This document shows, piece after piece, positions 1-7,351 of a stretch of 60,359 nucleotides of DNA (position 1 is the stretch's first letter; every line of letters starts with the position of its first letter). The position numbers were made by a program, and so were the translations under genes. Source of the DNA: Sva-07 sp964592115 (lineage in GTDB: Bacteria; Actinomycetota; Acidimicrobiia; Acidimicrobiales; Ilumatobacteraceae); NCBI GenBank assembly GCA_964592115.1, contig CAZQCP010000006.1:1-60359 (forward strand). The letters are read 5' to 3'. The notes below the pieces were generated by a model, which was not told the origin of the DNA, did no database searches, and worked only from the letters and a program-made list of their open reading frames with translations.

Positions 1-687
1 GGCGCCCGCCGGGCCACCGCCGACGACGAGCACGTCGAAGGGGTCCTTGTCGGCGATCTCGGCGGCGGCGCGATCAGCAGCGCCGGTGTCGAGCATCGCC
101 AGCAGCTCGTCGACCGACGTGCGGCCGGAGTGGAACATCTCGCCGTCGCGGAACACCGTCGGCACGGCCATCACCTGGCGCTCGTCGATCTCGTCTTGGA
201 ACAGCGCGCCGTCGATGGCGACGTGTTCGATGTTCGGGTTGAGGACGCTCATCACGTTCAGCGCCTGCACCACGTCGGGGCAGTTCTGGCACGACAGCGA
301 CATGTACGTCTCGAATCGGTGCCGCCCCGGCAAGGCGCGCACGGCGGCGATCGTGTCGTCGCTCAGCTTGGGCGCGTGGCCGCCGACGTGGAGCAGTGCG
401 AGGACGAACGAGGTGAACTCGTGGCCCATCGGGATGCCCGCGAAGCGGACGCCGACCGTGCGACCGTCTGCGTCGGGGGTGGTGCGGGTGATCGCGAACG
501 AGGGACGGCGGGCGTCGTCGCCGTCGCGGCGGACGGTGACGAGCGCGGACAGCGCGGCGACCTCGCCGAGCAGCTCGGCGAGCTCGCCCGACTTCGTCGA
601 GTCGTCGAGCGTGGCGACGAGCTCGATCGGCTCTTTCAGGTTGGTGAGGTGCTGGCGGAGTTGTGTGGCGACGTTGGCATCGAGCAT
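1..687 (-). CDS. ahpF: alkyl hydroperoxide reductase subunit F, N-terminal part (cut by window edge)
   Basis: Flavoprotein disulfide reductase that passes electrons from NAD(P)H to AhpC. The 229 residues present are the N-terminal tandem thioredoxin-fold domain, with the redox pair C133/C136 in CQNCPDVV, as in E. coli AhpF, and then the first FAD-binding glycine motif VVGGGPAGA at the window edge. The remaining roughly 290 residues lie outside. The ATG at 687 has an AGGAG box 7 nt upstream. It lies 154 nt downstream of ahpC on the same strand. The spacer holds a strong hairpin and pyrimidine-rich repeats, so the two genes are probably cotranscribed but expressed at different levels. Confidence 0.93.
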   Translation of the reverse strand, partial: MLDANVATQLRQHLTNLKEPIELVATLDDSTKSGELAELLGEVAALSALVTVRRDGDDARRPSFAITRTTPDADGRTVGVRFAGIPMGHEFTSFVLALLHVGGHAPKLSDDTIAAVRALPGRHRFETYMSLSCQNCPDVVQALNVMSVLNPNIEHVAIDGALFQDEIDERQVMAVPTVFRDGEMFHSGRTSVDELLAMLDTGAADRAAAEIADKDPFDVLVVGGGPAGA

Positions 688-789
688 GGGGGAACTCCTA
701 CAAGGCGCGGAGGGCGTGGAGAGTGAGTGTGGAGAGAGGGTGTGGAGAGTGTGGAGGGTGTGGAGGGTGTGGAAACGCGGGGAGGGGGA
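688..789 (-). repeat. 9-nt tandem repeat in the ahpF leader
   Basis: Five near-identical 9-nt units (plus strand GTGTGGAGR) lie at 727-735 and 40-75 of the 700s (740-775). On the ahpF sense strand each unit reads YCTCCACAC, so the leader contains repeated CCUCC, the same sequence as the anti-Shine-Dalgarno end of 16S rRNA and complementary to the AGGAG box of ahpF. Confidence 0.75.
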
Positions 790-820
790 GCGGAGGGGGA
801 CCTTTCCGATCCCCCTCCGC
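790..820 (-). terminator. hairpin between ahpC and ahpF, probable attenuator
   Basis: Perfect 11-bp inverted repeat (GCGGAGGGGGA / TCCCCCTCCGC) with a 9-nt loop, 21 nt beyond the ahpC stop. No clear U-tract follows, so it may act as an mRNA stabiliser or partial terminator that keeps AhpC in excess over AhpF. Confidence 0.65.
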
Positions 821-841
821 AGTCGAAACGACGACGCGTCG

Positions 842-1405
842 TCAGATCTTGCCGACGAGGTCGAGCGACGGGGCGAGGGTGTCATCGCCCTCTTCCCACT
901 TCGCCGGGCAGACCTCGCCCGGGTGGCTGCGCACGTACTGCGCGGCCTTGACCTTGCGGAGCAGCTCGACGGCGTTGCGGCCGATGCCCTCGGCGGTGAC
1001 CTCGAAGAACTGGATCACACCGTCGGGGTCGACGAGGAACGTGCCGCGGTCGGCGAGGCCCTGGTCTTCACGCATGTTCTCGAAGTTGCGCGTGATCTGG
1101 CCGGTCGGGTCGCCGAGCATCGGGTACTGGACCTTGCCGATCGTGTCGGAGGTCTCGTGCCACGCCTTGTGGGTGAAGTGCGTGTCGGTCGACACCGAGT
1201 AGATCTCGACGCCGAGGCGCTGGAAGTCGGCGTAGTTGTCGGCGAGGTCACCGAGCTCGGTGGGGCACACGAACGTGAAGTCGGCCGGGTAGAAGAACAC
1301 GACCGACCACTTGCCGCGCAGGTCTTCGTCGCTGACCTGCACGAAGGCGCCGTTGTGGAAGGCGGTCGCCTCGAAGGGCTTGACCTCGGTGTTGATGACG
1401 GACAT
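842..1405 (-). CDS. ahpC: alkyl hydroperoxide reductase subunit C (2-Cys peroxiredoxin)
   Basis: Reduces H2O2 and organic peroxides using its peroxidatic cysteine and is recycled by AhpF. The 187-residue product has exactly the length of E. coli AhpC and aligns throughout: FYPADFTFVCPTE with C47 (peroxidatic), then HPGEVCPAKW with C166 (resolving), ending in the typical LAPSLDLVGKI. An ATG five codons upstream overlaps the GGAG that serves the chosen start, so the MSVINTEVK start at 1405 is preferred. Likely peroxide-induced; see the OxyR-like site about 90 bp upstream. Confidence 0.97.
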   Translation of the reverse strand: MSVINTEVKPFEATAFHNGAFVQVSDEDLRGKWSVVFFYPADFTFVCPTELGDLADNYADFQRLGVEIYSVSTDTHFTHKAWHETSDTIGKVQYPMLGDPTGQITRNFENMREDQGLADRGTFLVDPDGVIQFFEVTAEGIGRNAVELLRKVKAAQYVRSHPGEVCPAKWEEGDDTLAPSLDLVGKI

Positions 1406-1493
1406 GGGGGATGTCTCCATTCTGATGGGGGGTCTGATCAGGGGTTTTGGGGGTTGCTCGCCCCACCATAGGAGGCCCGGCGGCGTTCAGCTA

Positions 1494-1530
1494 TTCGATT
1501 GATCCAATGATACCGATAGTTATTGTCTAT
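1494..1530 (-). promoter_or_regulatory. candidate OxyR-type operator upstream of ahpC
   Basis: ATAG-N7-CTAT at 1516-1530 matches one half of the OxyR consensus (four tetranucleotides spaced by 7 nt). The other half is degenerate: TTCG at 1494 and CAAT at 1505, in correct register. It is AT-rich in a GC-rich setting and lies 89 bp before the ahpC start. No oxyR gene is in the window. Confidence 0.4.
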
Positions 1531-1559
1531 GAACAGGAGCGTCGGGGCTTCCCACGCGC

Positions 1560-1606
1560 ATCTGGGTCGGATTCTCCGTCGCGGCGACGGAAGATCCGAC
1601 CCAGAT
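1560..1606 (-). terminator. long stem-loop after the siderophore-binding protein gene
   Basis: A perfect 13-bp outer stem (ATCTGGGTCGGAT / ATCCGACCCAGAT) encloses a second perfect 7-bp stem (TCCGTCG / CGACGGA). It starts 26 nt after the stop codon at 1633 and separates that gene from ahpC. Confidence 0.75.
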
Positions 1607-1632
1607 CGGGCTGATCGGGCTGCGCGGTCTGG

Positions 1633-3108
1633 TCAGGCGGGGCAGGCGTTGCGGGCCGAGGCCATGAAGCTGCAGAACTCGTCGCGGCTCACGACCCACA
1701 CGCCGTCGACGAGGGTCATCGTGCCCTCGAGCGCGGTGTAGGCCGTGTTGGACCCGAAGTTGACGTTGTAGGTGACCGTCGCCGCGTCGCCGTCGATGAC
1801 GATCGCTGTGGGCTCCAGCGTGATGCCGCCCATCGCCGCGCCGGCGGTCTCGTAGGCGGCGATCGTGTCGGCGAGGGCGTCCGCGTCTTCGAGGTGCGGG
1901 GCTTTGTCGTCGAAGCCGACCGACGAGTCGAACACCAGCGCCCATGCGTCGGCGGCGGCCTGCTCATCTTCGTCGAAGTCGCCCGCGGCAGTCGCCTCGC
2001 CGGTCATCAGCGCCATCGAAGGCACCTTCGTCTGCGGATCGCCGTCGACGGCGAGCGCCAGCTCCGGCACCAGTTCCTCGATCACGAACTCGAGGCTCAA
2101 CGGGCTGCCGTGCGAGAACGCGCCTGACAACAGCGGGTCGGCGATCACCTCGCGCCCTTCCGCGTAGGCGTTGAGCGACGGCCGCAGCGGCATCGCCGCG
2201 AGTGCCTGGTAGCCGGTCTCGTCGCTGACGACCCAGACGATCACGTCGGTGTCGAGCACATCGAGCTCTTCCTGGCTGACGGTGAAGTAGAACGCGTCGC
2301 CGGCGAGCTCGTCGAACTCGGGCGGCGTCACGAAGCCCATCTCGGTGAGCACCTGTGCTCGCGAGTCCGCGGACGCGTAGGCACCCGGCAGCTCGTCGAA
2401 CGTGAATGCGACTGCCGCGGTCGCGCCCTCGAACTCGGGGTGTGCCTCGCGGACCGCGGCGAACCTCGCCTCGGTCTCCTCGATGACCGTGGCCGCCTCG
2501 TCGTTGCGCCCGAGCGCTCGGCCGGTGATCTCGAGTTGCTGGCGCCACGGCGTGCCGTAGTCGGGTGCGCCTGGCGGGCGGGTGATCGTCGGGGCGATCG
2601 CCGACAGCGTCGCGTAGTCCTGTTCGGTGATCCCCGAGTTGATGCCGATGATCACGTCGGGATCGAGCGCGGCGATCTGCTCGAAGTTCAGTTCGGTGCT
2701 CGGCAGCAACTCCGGCTGGGCGTCACCGAGCTCGTCTTGCGCCCACGGCCAGGTGCCGTAGGGCTGGTCGCCGTACCAGTCGCGCACGGCGATCGGGATG
2801 ACGCCGAGCGCCAGGATCGAGTCGTGCTCGGCGAAGCCGATCGACACGACGCGCTGTGGCTCGCTCTCGATCACAGCATCGCCGAACGTGGTCTCGATCG
2901 TGACCGGGAAGGTGTCGCCGTCCGTCGAGTCGGGTCCGGAGTCGACGGTGCCCGTCGTGTCCGTGGGAGCGTCGGTCGAGTCGCCGGTGGCGTCACCGCT
3001 GTCACTGTCGCTGCCGCATGCGGCGAGCACGACGGACGCGGCGACAAGCACCGACAGGCCGCGGCGGATGCCGCGCCGAGGGCGCGACGAATTGGTGGAG
3101 GTGTTCAC
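1633..3108 (-). CDS. iron-siderophore ABC transporter substrate-binding lipoprotein with extra C-terminal domain
   Basis: Captures ferric siderophore outside the membrane for the FecCD-type permeases encoded nearby. The signal peptide ends in a lipobox (VLAAC, Cys31), followed by a Ser/Asp/Thr linker. Residues about 65-350 are a FepB/FecB-like fold (RVVSIGFAEHDSILALGV, DPDVIIGINSG). Residues about 375-491 form an unusual extra domain (FDSSVGFDDKAPHLED... VIDGDAATVTYNVNFG), resembling the MTB12/NTF2-like domains of actinobacterial secreted proteins. The GTG at 3108 has AAGGAG upstream. It is probably cotranscribed with the gene at 3188-3784. Confidence 0.88.
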   Translation of the reverse strand: MNTSTNSSRPRRGIRRGLSVLVAASVVLAACGSDSDSGDATGDSTDAPTDTTGTVDSGPDSTDGDTFPVTIETTFGDAVIESEPQRVVSIGFAEHDSILALGVIPIAVRDWYGDQPYGTWPWAQDELGDAQPELLPSTELNFEQIAALDPDVIIGINSGITEQDYATLSAIAPTITRPPGAPDYGTPWRQQLEITGRALGRNDEAATVIEETEARFAAVREAHPEFEGATAAVAFTFDELPGAYASADSRAQVLTEMGFVTPPEFDELAGDAFYFTVSQEELDVLDTDVIVWVVSDETGYQALAAMPLRPSLNAYAEGREVIADPLLSGAFSHGSPLSLEFVIEELVPELALAVDGDPQTKVPSMALMTGEATAAGDFDEDEQAAADAWALVFDSSVGFDDKAPHLEDADALADTIAAYETAGAAMGGITLEPTAIVIDGDAATVTYNVNFGSNTAYTALEGTMTLVDGVWVVSRDEFCSFMASARNACPA

Positions 3109-3124
3109 GGGGTCTCCTTGGTCG

Positions 3125-3140
3125 ATGCCTGGTCAGGCAT
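3125..3140. promoter_or_regulatory. 16-bp palindrome before the substrate-binding protein gene
   Basis: ATGCCTG-GT-CAGGCAT has perfect 7-bp arms and lies 17 nt before the GTG start at 3108. It could be an operator or a small leader hairpin. It does not match the iron boxes further upstream. Confidence 0.35.
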
Positions 3141-3187
3141 GTTGGCTTGGGGGATGCAGCGCGCGGGATCAGCACACGCCGCTGCGC

Positions 3188-3784
3188 TCACTGGCGAGCG
3201 CCGTCGAGGTCGCTGATCAGTTCGGCGACCAAGCACGCGGCGAGGGCGCGCATGGCGACCTCGTCGAGTGAGTGCACCGCCCGCTCGTCGAGGCAGCGCA
3301 CGCACACAGCGGAGCGGCCGAGCGCCTCGTCGGGCTTGATGACGATGTCGAAGTAGCGGTTGTGATGGTCGCCGCCGGCCTCGCCGTGCGCAGGCTCGCC
3401 GTGGGCAGGAATGTCGACGTCGACCTCGCCCGCCGGGCAGTTGCACAGCGTCTCGGCGAGCATCTGCGGGCAGAGCGTGCTCGTGAACCACCGTTCGGCG
3501 ACTCCGGGCCACACGCGCTGGTAGAGGCCACCGCCGAGCTCGACGAGTCCACTGACGATCTCGGCTCCGACGATCATGTCGGTGAGCATCCGCAACCCGT
3601 GCGTGCGGTCGGCGATCAGCGCCGAACGCAGCTGGCACGGGTCGAGGTCGGCGCCGAGGCACACGTGCGACACCAGCAGGTGCTCGTCGTTGGCGAGCGG
3701 CAGGCGGAGCGAGACGCCGGGCACCACGTGGGCGAGGCACGACGCCTCGCGGACGAAGTCGAGCTGAAGATCTGGGCGCGGCAT
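3188..3784 (-). CDS. uncharacterised cysteine-rich protein, probably iron-regulated
   Basis: A 198-residue soluble protein not recognised as any family. It has no signal peptide or membrane segment. Cysteines cluster in LCPQMLAETLCNCPAG and in VCVRC, so metal or Fe-S binding is possible but unproven. The ATG at 3784 lies 19 nt from an iron-box-like palindrome. The gene is the first of a two-gene unit with the siderophore-binding lipoprotein and is divergent from the permease operon. A role in siderophore iron release or reduction is inferred from this context only. Confidence 0.6.
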   Translation of the reverse strand: MPRPDLQLDFVREASCLAHVVPGVSLRLPLANDEHLLVSHVCLGADLDPCQLRSALIADRTHGLRMLTDMIVGAEIVSGLVELGGGLYQRVWPGVAERWFTSTLCPQMLAETLCNCPAGEVDVDIPAHGEPAHGEAGGDHHNRYFDIVIKPDEALGRSAVCVRCLDERAVHSLDEVAMRALAACLVAELISDLDGARQ

Positions 3785-3802
3785 GACGAGGCATCGTAGA
3801 TG

Positions 3803-3816
3803 TTAGGGTTGCCTAA
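3803..3816. promoter_or_regulatory. DtxR/IdeR-like iron box, copy 1
   Basis: TTAGG-GTTG-CCTAA matches the left 14 positions of the IdeR/DtxR consensus (TTAGG-N4-SCTAA...). It lies just upstream of the minus-strand unknown gene. A second box of the same design is 71 bp further on in the divergent promoter. Confidence 0.6.
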
Positions 3817-3886
3817 TACAAGTCATGTGGAATGGTGAGTGGGCGGAAAGCGGAGACTTTGGGGTAGCGAGTCCTGCTCGTGCATG

Positions 3887-3900
3887 ATAGGTAGACCTAA
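3887..3900. promoter_or_regulatory. DtxR/IdeR-like iron box, copy 2
   Basis: ATAGG-TAGA-CCTAA has the same WTAGG-N4-CCTAA layout as copy 1 and contains the perfect palindrome TAGGT-AG-ACCTA. It ends 1 nt before the ATG at 3902, so it would block transcription or occlude the start of the permease operon. Confidence 0.6.
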
Positions 3901-3901
3901 T

Positions 3902-5107
3902 ATGTCTGGACCAAGTTCTTCGGTCGTCGGAGCGGGTTCGGCCGCACCATCCGCCACGACGATCGGCGCGTCGGCGGACGGGTCCGGTGGCCGTGGTGCA
4001 ACAGCAGCTGGCGGGGGCGCTACAGCCGTCGGCGCTGGCGACGGCCTGGATGGTGGCGGCGATGCCGCAGCCGGTGGCGTCAGCGTCGTTGCCGACGCCC
4101 GTTCGGCCATGCTCGCCCGCCGGTTGTCGGGGGTCTTGATCCTGCTCGGATTGCTGACCGTGGCACTCATCGCCTCGCTGGCGGTGGGCGCCAAGCCGAT
4201 TCCGATCAGCACCGTGATCGAGGCGTTCATCTCCTACGACCCGACCAACACCGACCACCTCGTCATCCGCGAACTGCGCCAGCCGCGCACGATTCTCGGG
4301 GTCATGGTCGGTATGGCACTCGGCGTGTCCGGGGCGGTGATGCAGGCGATCACCCGCAACCCGCTCGCCGACCCAGGCCTGCTCGGCGTCAACGCGGGCG
4401 CGTCGTTCGCTGTCGTCTTGGGCATCTGGTGGTTCGGCGTCGCCTCGGTGATGGGGCTCGTGTGGTTCGCGTTCGTCGGGGCAGCGCTCACGTCCGTGGT
4501 CGTGTACCTGCTCGGTTCGGCCGGGCGCGGCGGCGCCACACCGGTCCGCATGGCGCTCGCCGGCGCGGCGATCAGCGCCTTCCTCTTCGCGCTCACGCGG
4601 GCGGTCACGATCATCGACCAGGCGACGCTCGATCAGTTCCGCTTCTGGGCCGTCGGCTCGATGTCCGGTCGCGATACCGATGTCGTGTGGAACCTGGCCG
4701 GATTCGTGGCGGTCGGCCTCATCGTCGCGTTCGCGCTGAGTCGGCACCTCAACGCGCTCGCGCTCGGCGAGGACGCGGCGGCCGCGCTCGGGATCAAGAT
4801 CGGCTTGACCAGGGCGTTCAGCGGGTTCTCGATCATGTTGCTGTGCGGCGCGGCGGTCGCCGCCGTCGGGCCGATCGCGTTCATCGGCCTCGTGATCCCC
4901 CACGCCATGCGAGCGATGTTCGGGCCCGACCAACGTTGGCTGCTTCCCGCCTGCGCACTCGCCGGACCGGTGCTGCTGATCGGCTGCGACACGATCGGGC
5001 GCGTCATCGCCCGCCCGGGCGAGGTACAGGTCGGCATCATGACTGCCGCGATCGGCGGACCGGCGTTCGTCTACCTCGTCCGCAAGATCAAGATGGTGCA
5101 ACTGTGA
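3902..5107 (+). CDS. fepD: FecCD-family iron chelate ABC transporter permease (first subunit)
   Basis: One of two integral membrane subunits of a ferric siderophore or heme importer. The 401-residue protein has a Gly/Ala/Ser-rich cytoplasmic N-terminus of about 65 residues, then the FecCD core with around nine membrane helices. Family signatures seen are LRQPRTILGVMVGMALGVSG, ITRNPLADPGLLGVNAGASF and GPIAFIGLVIPHAMR. The ATG at 3902 was chosen because upstream in-frame starts lie within the regulatory region. First gene of the operon continuing to 8256. Gene symbol by family resemblance. Confidence 0.9.
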   Translation: MSGPSSSVVGAGSAAPSATTIGASADGSGGRGATAAGGGATAVGAGDGLDGGGDAAAGGVSVVADARSAMLARRLSGVLILLGLLTVALIASLAVGAKPIPISTVIEAFISYDPTNTDHLVIRELRQPRTILGVMVGMALGVSGAVMQAITRNPLADPGLLGVNAGASFAVVLGIWWFGVASVMGLVWFAFVGAALTSVVVYLLGSAGRGGATPVRMALAGAAISAFLFALTRAVTIIDQATLDQFRFWAVGSMSGRDTDVVWNLAGFVAVGLIVAFALSRHLNALALGEDAAAALGIKIGLTRAFSGFSIMLLCGAAVAAVGPIAFIGLVIPHAMRAMFGPDQRWLLPACALAGPVLLIGCDTIGRVIARPGEVQVGIMTAAIGGPAFVYLVRKIKMVQL

Positions 5108-5180
5108 TGCCGGCACGTCACCCAGCTGTGATGCCGACACGTCGCCACGGGCTGCTCGTCTCGGTCGGCATGGTGCGCCG

Positions 5181-6296
5181 ATGAGTGTCCCGGCCGTCGA
5201 TGTCGACTCGGTCGTCGGCGGCAGGGCGACCGCGATGTCTGCGGCAACTGCCGGCCGGGTGCTGCCGCGCTCACGAGTCGTGCGGGTGGGCCGGTTCTCG
5301 ATGCGCGTCGATGCCCGGGCCCTTTCGGTGTGTGCGGTGGTCGGCGTCGCCGTCGCGGTCATCGGCTGCTGGTCGATCATGGTTGGCGACTATCCGCTGT
5401 CGGTGCGCCAGGTGCTGCAGGCGGTGTTCGGCGACGGAGGAAAGGACGCCGAGTTCATCGTCCAGACGCTGCGCCTCCCGCGCTTTCTGACCGCGGTCTT
5501 CGTCGGCGCTGCACTGGGCATGTCCGGGGCGGTCTTCCAGTCGCTCGCCCGCAACCCGCTCGGTTCGCCCGACATCATCGGGTTCGAGTCGGGTGCGGCG
5601 GTGGGGGCGGTGCTCGTGATCGTCGTCATCGGCGGCACGACGACGCAGGTCGCGGCGGGCGCAGTGCTCGGCGGACTCGTCACCGCGGTGCTCGTGTACG
5701 TGCTCGCGTGGCGCCGTGGGCTGGCGGCGTCGCGGCTCGTGCTCGTCGGCATCGGCATCGGCTTCACCGCCACCGCCGTCGTCGACTACCTGATCACGCG
5801 GGCGAACATCTACGACGTCCAACGCGCCGCCGTCTGGCTGACCGGTTCGCTCAACGGGCGCAGCTGGGACGACGTGCGCACCGTCGGCTACGCACTGCTC
5901 GTGCTCGCCCCGTTCATCATCATCGGTGCCCGATCGCTCGACGCGCTCGACCTCGGTGATGACACCGCGGCGGCGCTCGGCACGCGCGTCAATCGGGCCA
6001 AGCTCGGCCTGATCCTGCTCGCCGTCGGGCTCGCCGCGCTCGCCGTCGCAGCCGCCGGGCCGATCTCGTTCGTCGCCTTCGTCGCCGGGCCGATCGCTCG
6101 CCGACTCGTCAACTCGCCACGAGCGTGCGTCGTACCGGCGGCCTTCGTCGGTGCACTCGTGACCACGGTCGCCGACCTTGCGGCGCGGCGGCTCTTCGCC
6201 CCGATGGAGCTTCCGGTCGGCATCGCCACGGCGGTGATCGGTGCCCCGTACCTCATCTGGTTGCTCGGTCGCCGGGCCAGGACCGGAGCACTGTGA
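5181..6296 (+). CDS. fepG: FecCD-family iron chelate ABC transporter permease (second subunit)
   Basis: Partner permease of the preceding gene; 371 residues with the same family signatures in order: LRLPRFLTAVFVGAALGMSG, LARNPLGSPDIIGFESGAA and GPISFVAFVAGPIARRL, and about nine membrane helices. It begins 73 nt after the previous stop. That short spacer contains a near-duplicate of 17 nt (TGTGATGCCGRCACGTC). The stop overlaps the GTG start of the binding-protein gene, indicating translational coupling. Confidence 0.9.
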   Translation: MSVPAVDVDSVVGGRATAMSAATAGRVLPRSRVVRVGRFSMRVDARALSVCAVVGVAVAVIGCWSIMVGDYPLSVRQVLQAVFGDGGKDAEFIVQTLRLPRFLTAVFVGAALGMSGAVFQSLARNPLGSPDIIGFESGAAVGAVLVIVVIGGTTTQVAAGAVLGGLVTAVLVYVLAWRRGLAASRLVLVGIGIGFTATAVVDYLITRANIYDVQRAAVWLTGSLNGRSWDDVRTVGYALLVLAPFIIIGARSLDALDLGDDTAAALGTRVNRAKLGLILLAVGLAALAVAAAGPISFVAFVAGPIARRLVNSPRACVVPAAFVGALVTTVADLAARRLFAPMELPVGIATAVIGAPYLIWLLGRRARTGAL

Positions 6297-7351
6297 TCCG
6301 GAGCACTGTGATCCGGCGGGCGCGGTTGGCCCTGCTCGCCACCGCGGCGCTGCTCGCGGCGTGCGGATCGAGCGGCGAGACGAGTGATGCCCATACGTCG
6401 GCGTCGTCCATCGGTACAGATGCGCCGGGCGCAACGGTCGGCTCGGGCGACGGCGGCGGTGAGCTGTCCGCGGACGATCCCGATCCGCAGGTGGACGCCA
6501 CGTCGACCGGGCGGACCGATCCGGAGGATGCGTCGGCGGGGATCGCCGAGCGACGCATCGTGCCACTCGATGGCGACGTCGCCGAGATCGTCTTCGCACT
6601 CGGCGTCGGCGACGACGTGGTGGCCACCGATCTGTCGGCGACGTACCCGCCCGAGGCGGAGGAGCTGCCGAAGATCGGCATCTACCGTGCGCTCAGTCCC
6701 GAGCCGATCCTGGCGTTCGATCCGACGGTGGTGGTCGGCACCGACGCTGCAGGCCCCGCCGACACGATCGACGCGTTGCGCCGGGTGGGGATCGATGTCA
6801 CGATCGTCGAGCGACGCTTCGACGCCAACGGTCCGGCGGCGAAGGTCCGCGATGTCGGCGCCGCGCTCGGCCTCGCGGACGAGGCGTCGGCATTGGCGAC
6901 CGAGGTGCAAGCCGAGATCGACGCCGCCAGCGTGCCACCGTCGACCTACGACGCCCCGATGCGCGTCCTCGCGCTCTACCTGCGCGGCGCGAACCTGCAG
7001 TTCGTGCTCGGTTCCGAGTCGGGCGTCGACTGGGTGATCGAAGCCGCCGGCGGCATCGACGTCGCCGACGAGCTCGGCGTCGGCGAGACCGTGCAGATCA
7101 CGACCGAGGCGCTGATCGCCGCCGCCCCCGACGCCATCGTGGTGCCGTTGAACGGACTCGACTCGGCCGGCGGCCTCGATGCCCTGCTTGCCATCCCGGG
7201 CATCGCCCAGACTCCCGCCGGCGAACGTCGCGCCGTGTTCGCCTACGACGACCAGTTGCTGCTCGGCAACGGGCCGCGCACCGGCGCGCTGATCGCGGCG
7301 CTCGTCGCCGACCTGTCCGCCCTCGATGCCGCCCGAACGGGAAGAACATGA
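6293..7351 (+). CDS. heme/iron-chelate substrate-binding lipoprotein, HmuT-like
   Basis: Extracytoplasmic binding protein of the importer. Translation is taken from the GTG at 6293 that overlaps the permease stop (GTGA). A tandem 15-bp duplication offers a second GTG at 6308. The lipobox LLAAC gives Cys24. The mature protein has the heme-binding-protein pattern of the HmuT group: RIVPLDGDVAEIVFALGVGD, a TYPPEAEELPKIG segment and the RALSPEPILAFDPT segment. It differs clearly from the siderophore-type binding protein at 1633-3108, so the operon may serve two ligands. Confidence 0.85.
   Translation: MIRSTVIRRARLALLATAALLAACGSSGETSDAHTSASSIGTDAPGATVGSGDGGGELSADDPDPQVDATSTGRTDPEDASAGIAERRIVPLDGDVAEIVFALGVGDDVVATDLSATYPPEAEELPKIGIYRALSPEPILAFDPTVVVGTDAAGPADTIDALRRVGIDVTIVERRFDANGPAAKVRDVGAALGLADEASALATEVQAEIDAASVPPSTYDAPMRVLALYLRGANLQFVLGSESGVDWVIEAAGGIDVADELGVGETVQITTEALIAAAPDAIVVPLNGLDSAGGLDALLAIPGIAQTPAGERRAVFAYDDQLLLGNGPRTGALIAALVADLSALDAARTGRT

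Noticed and set aside
3803..5380. Long minus-strand frame opposite the first iron permease
   Set aside because: Contains no recognisable domain, while the plus strand has full FecCD motifs; an artefact of high GC3.
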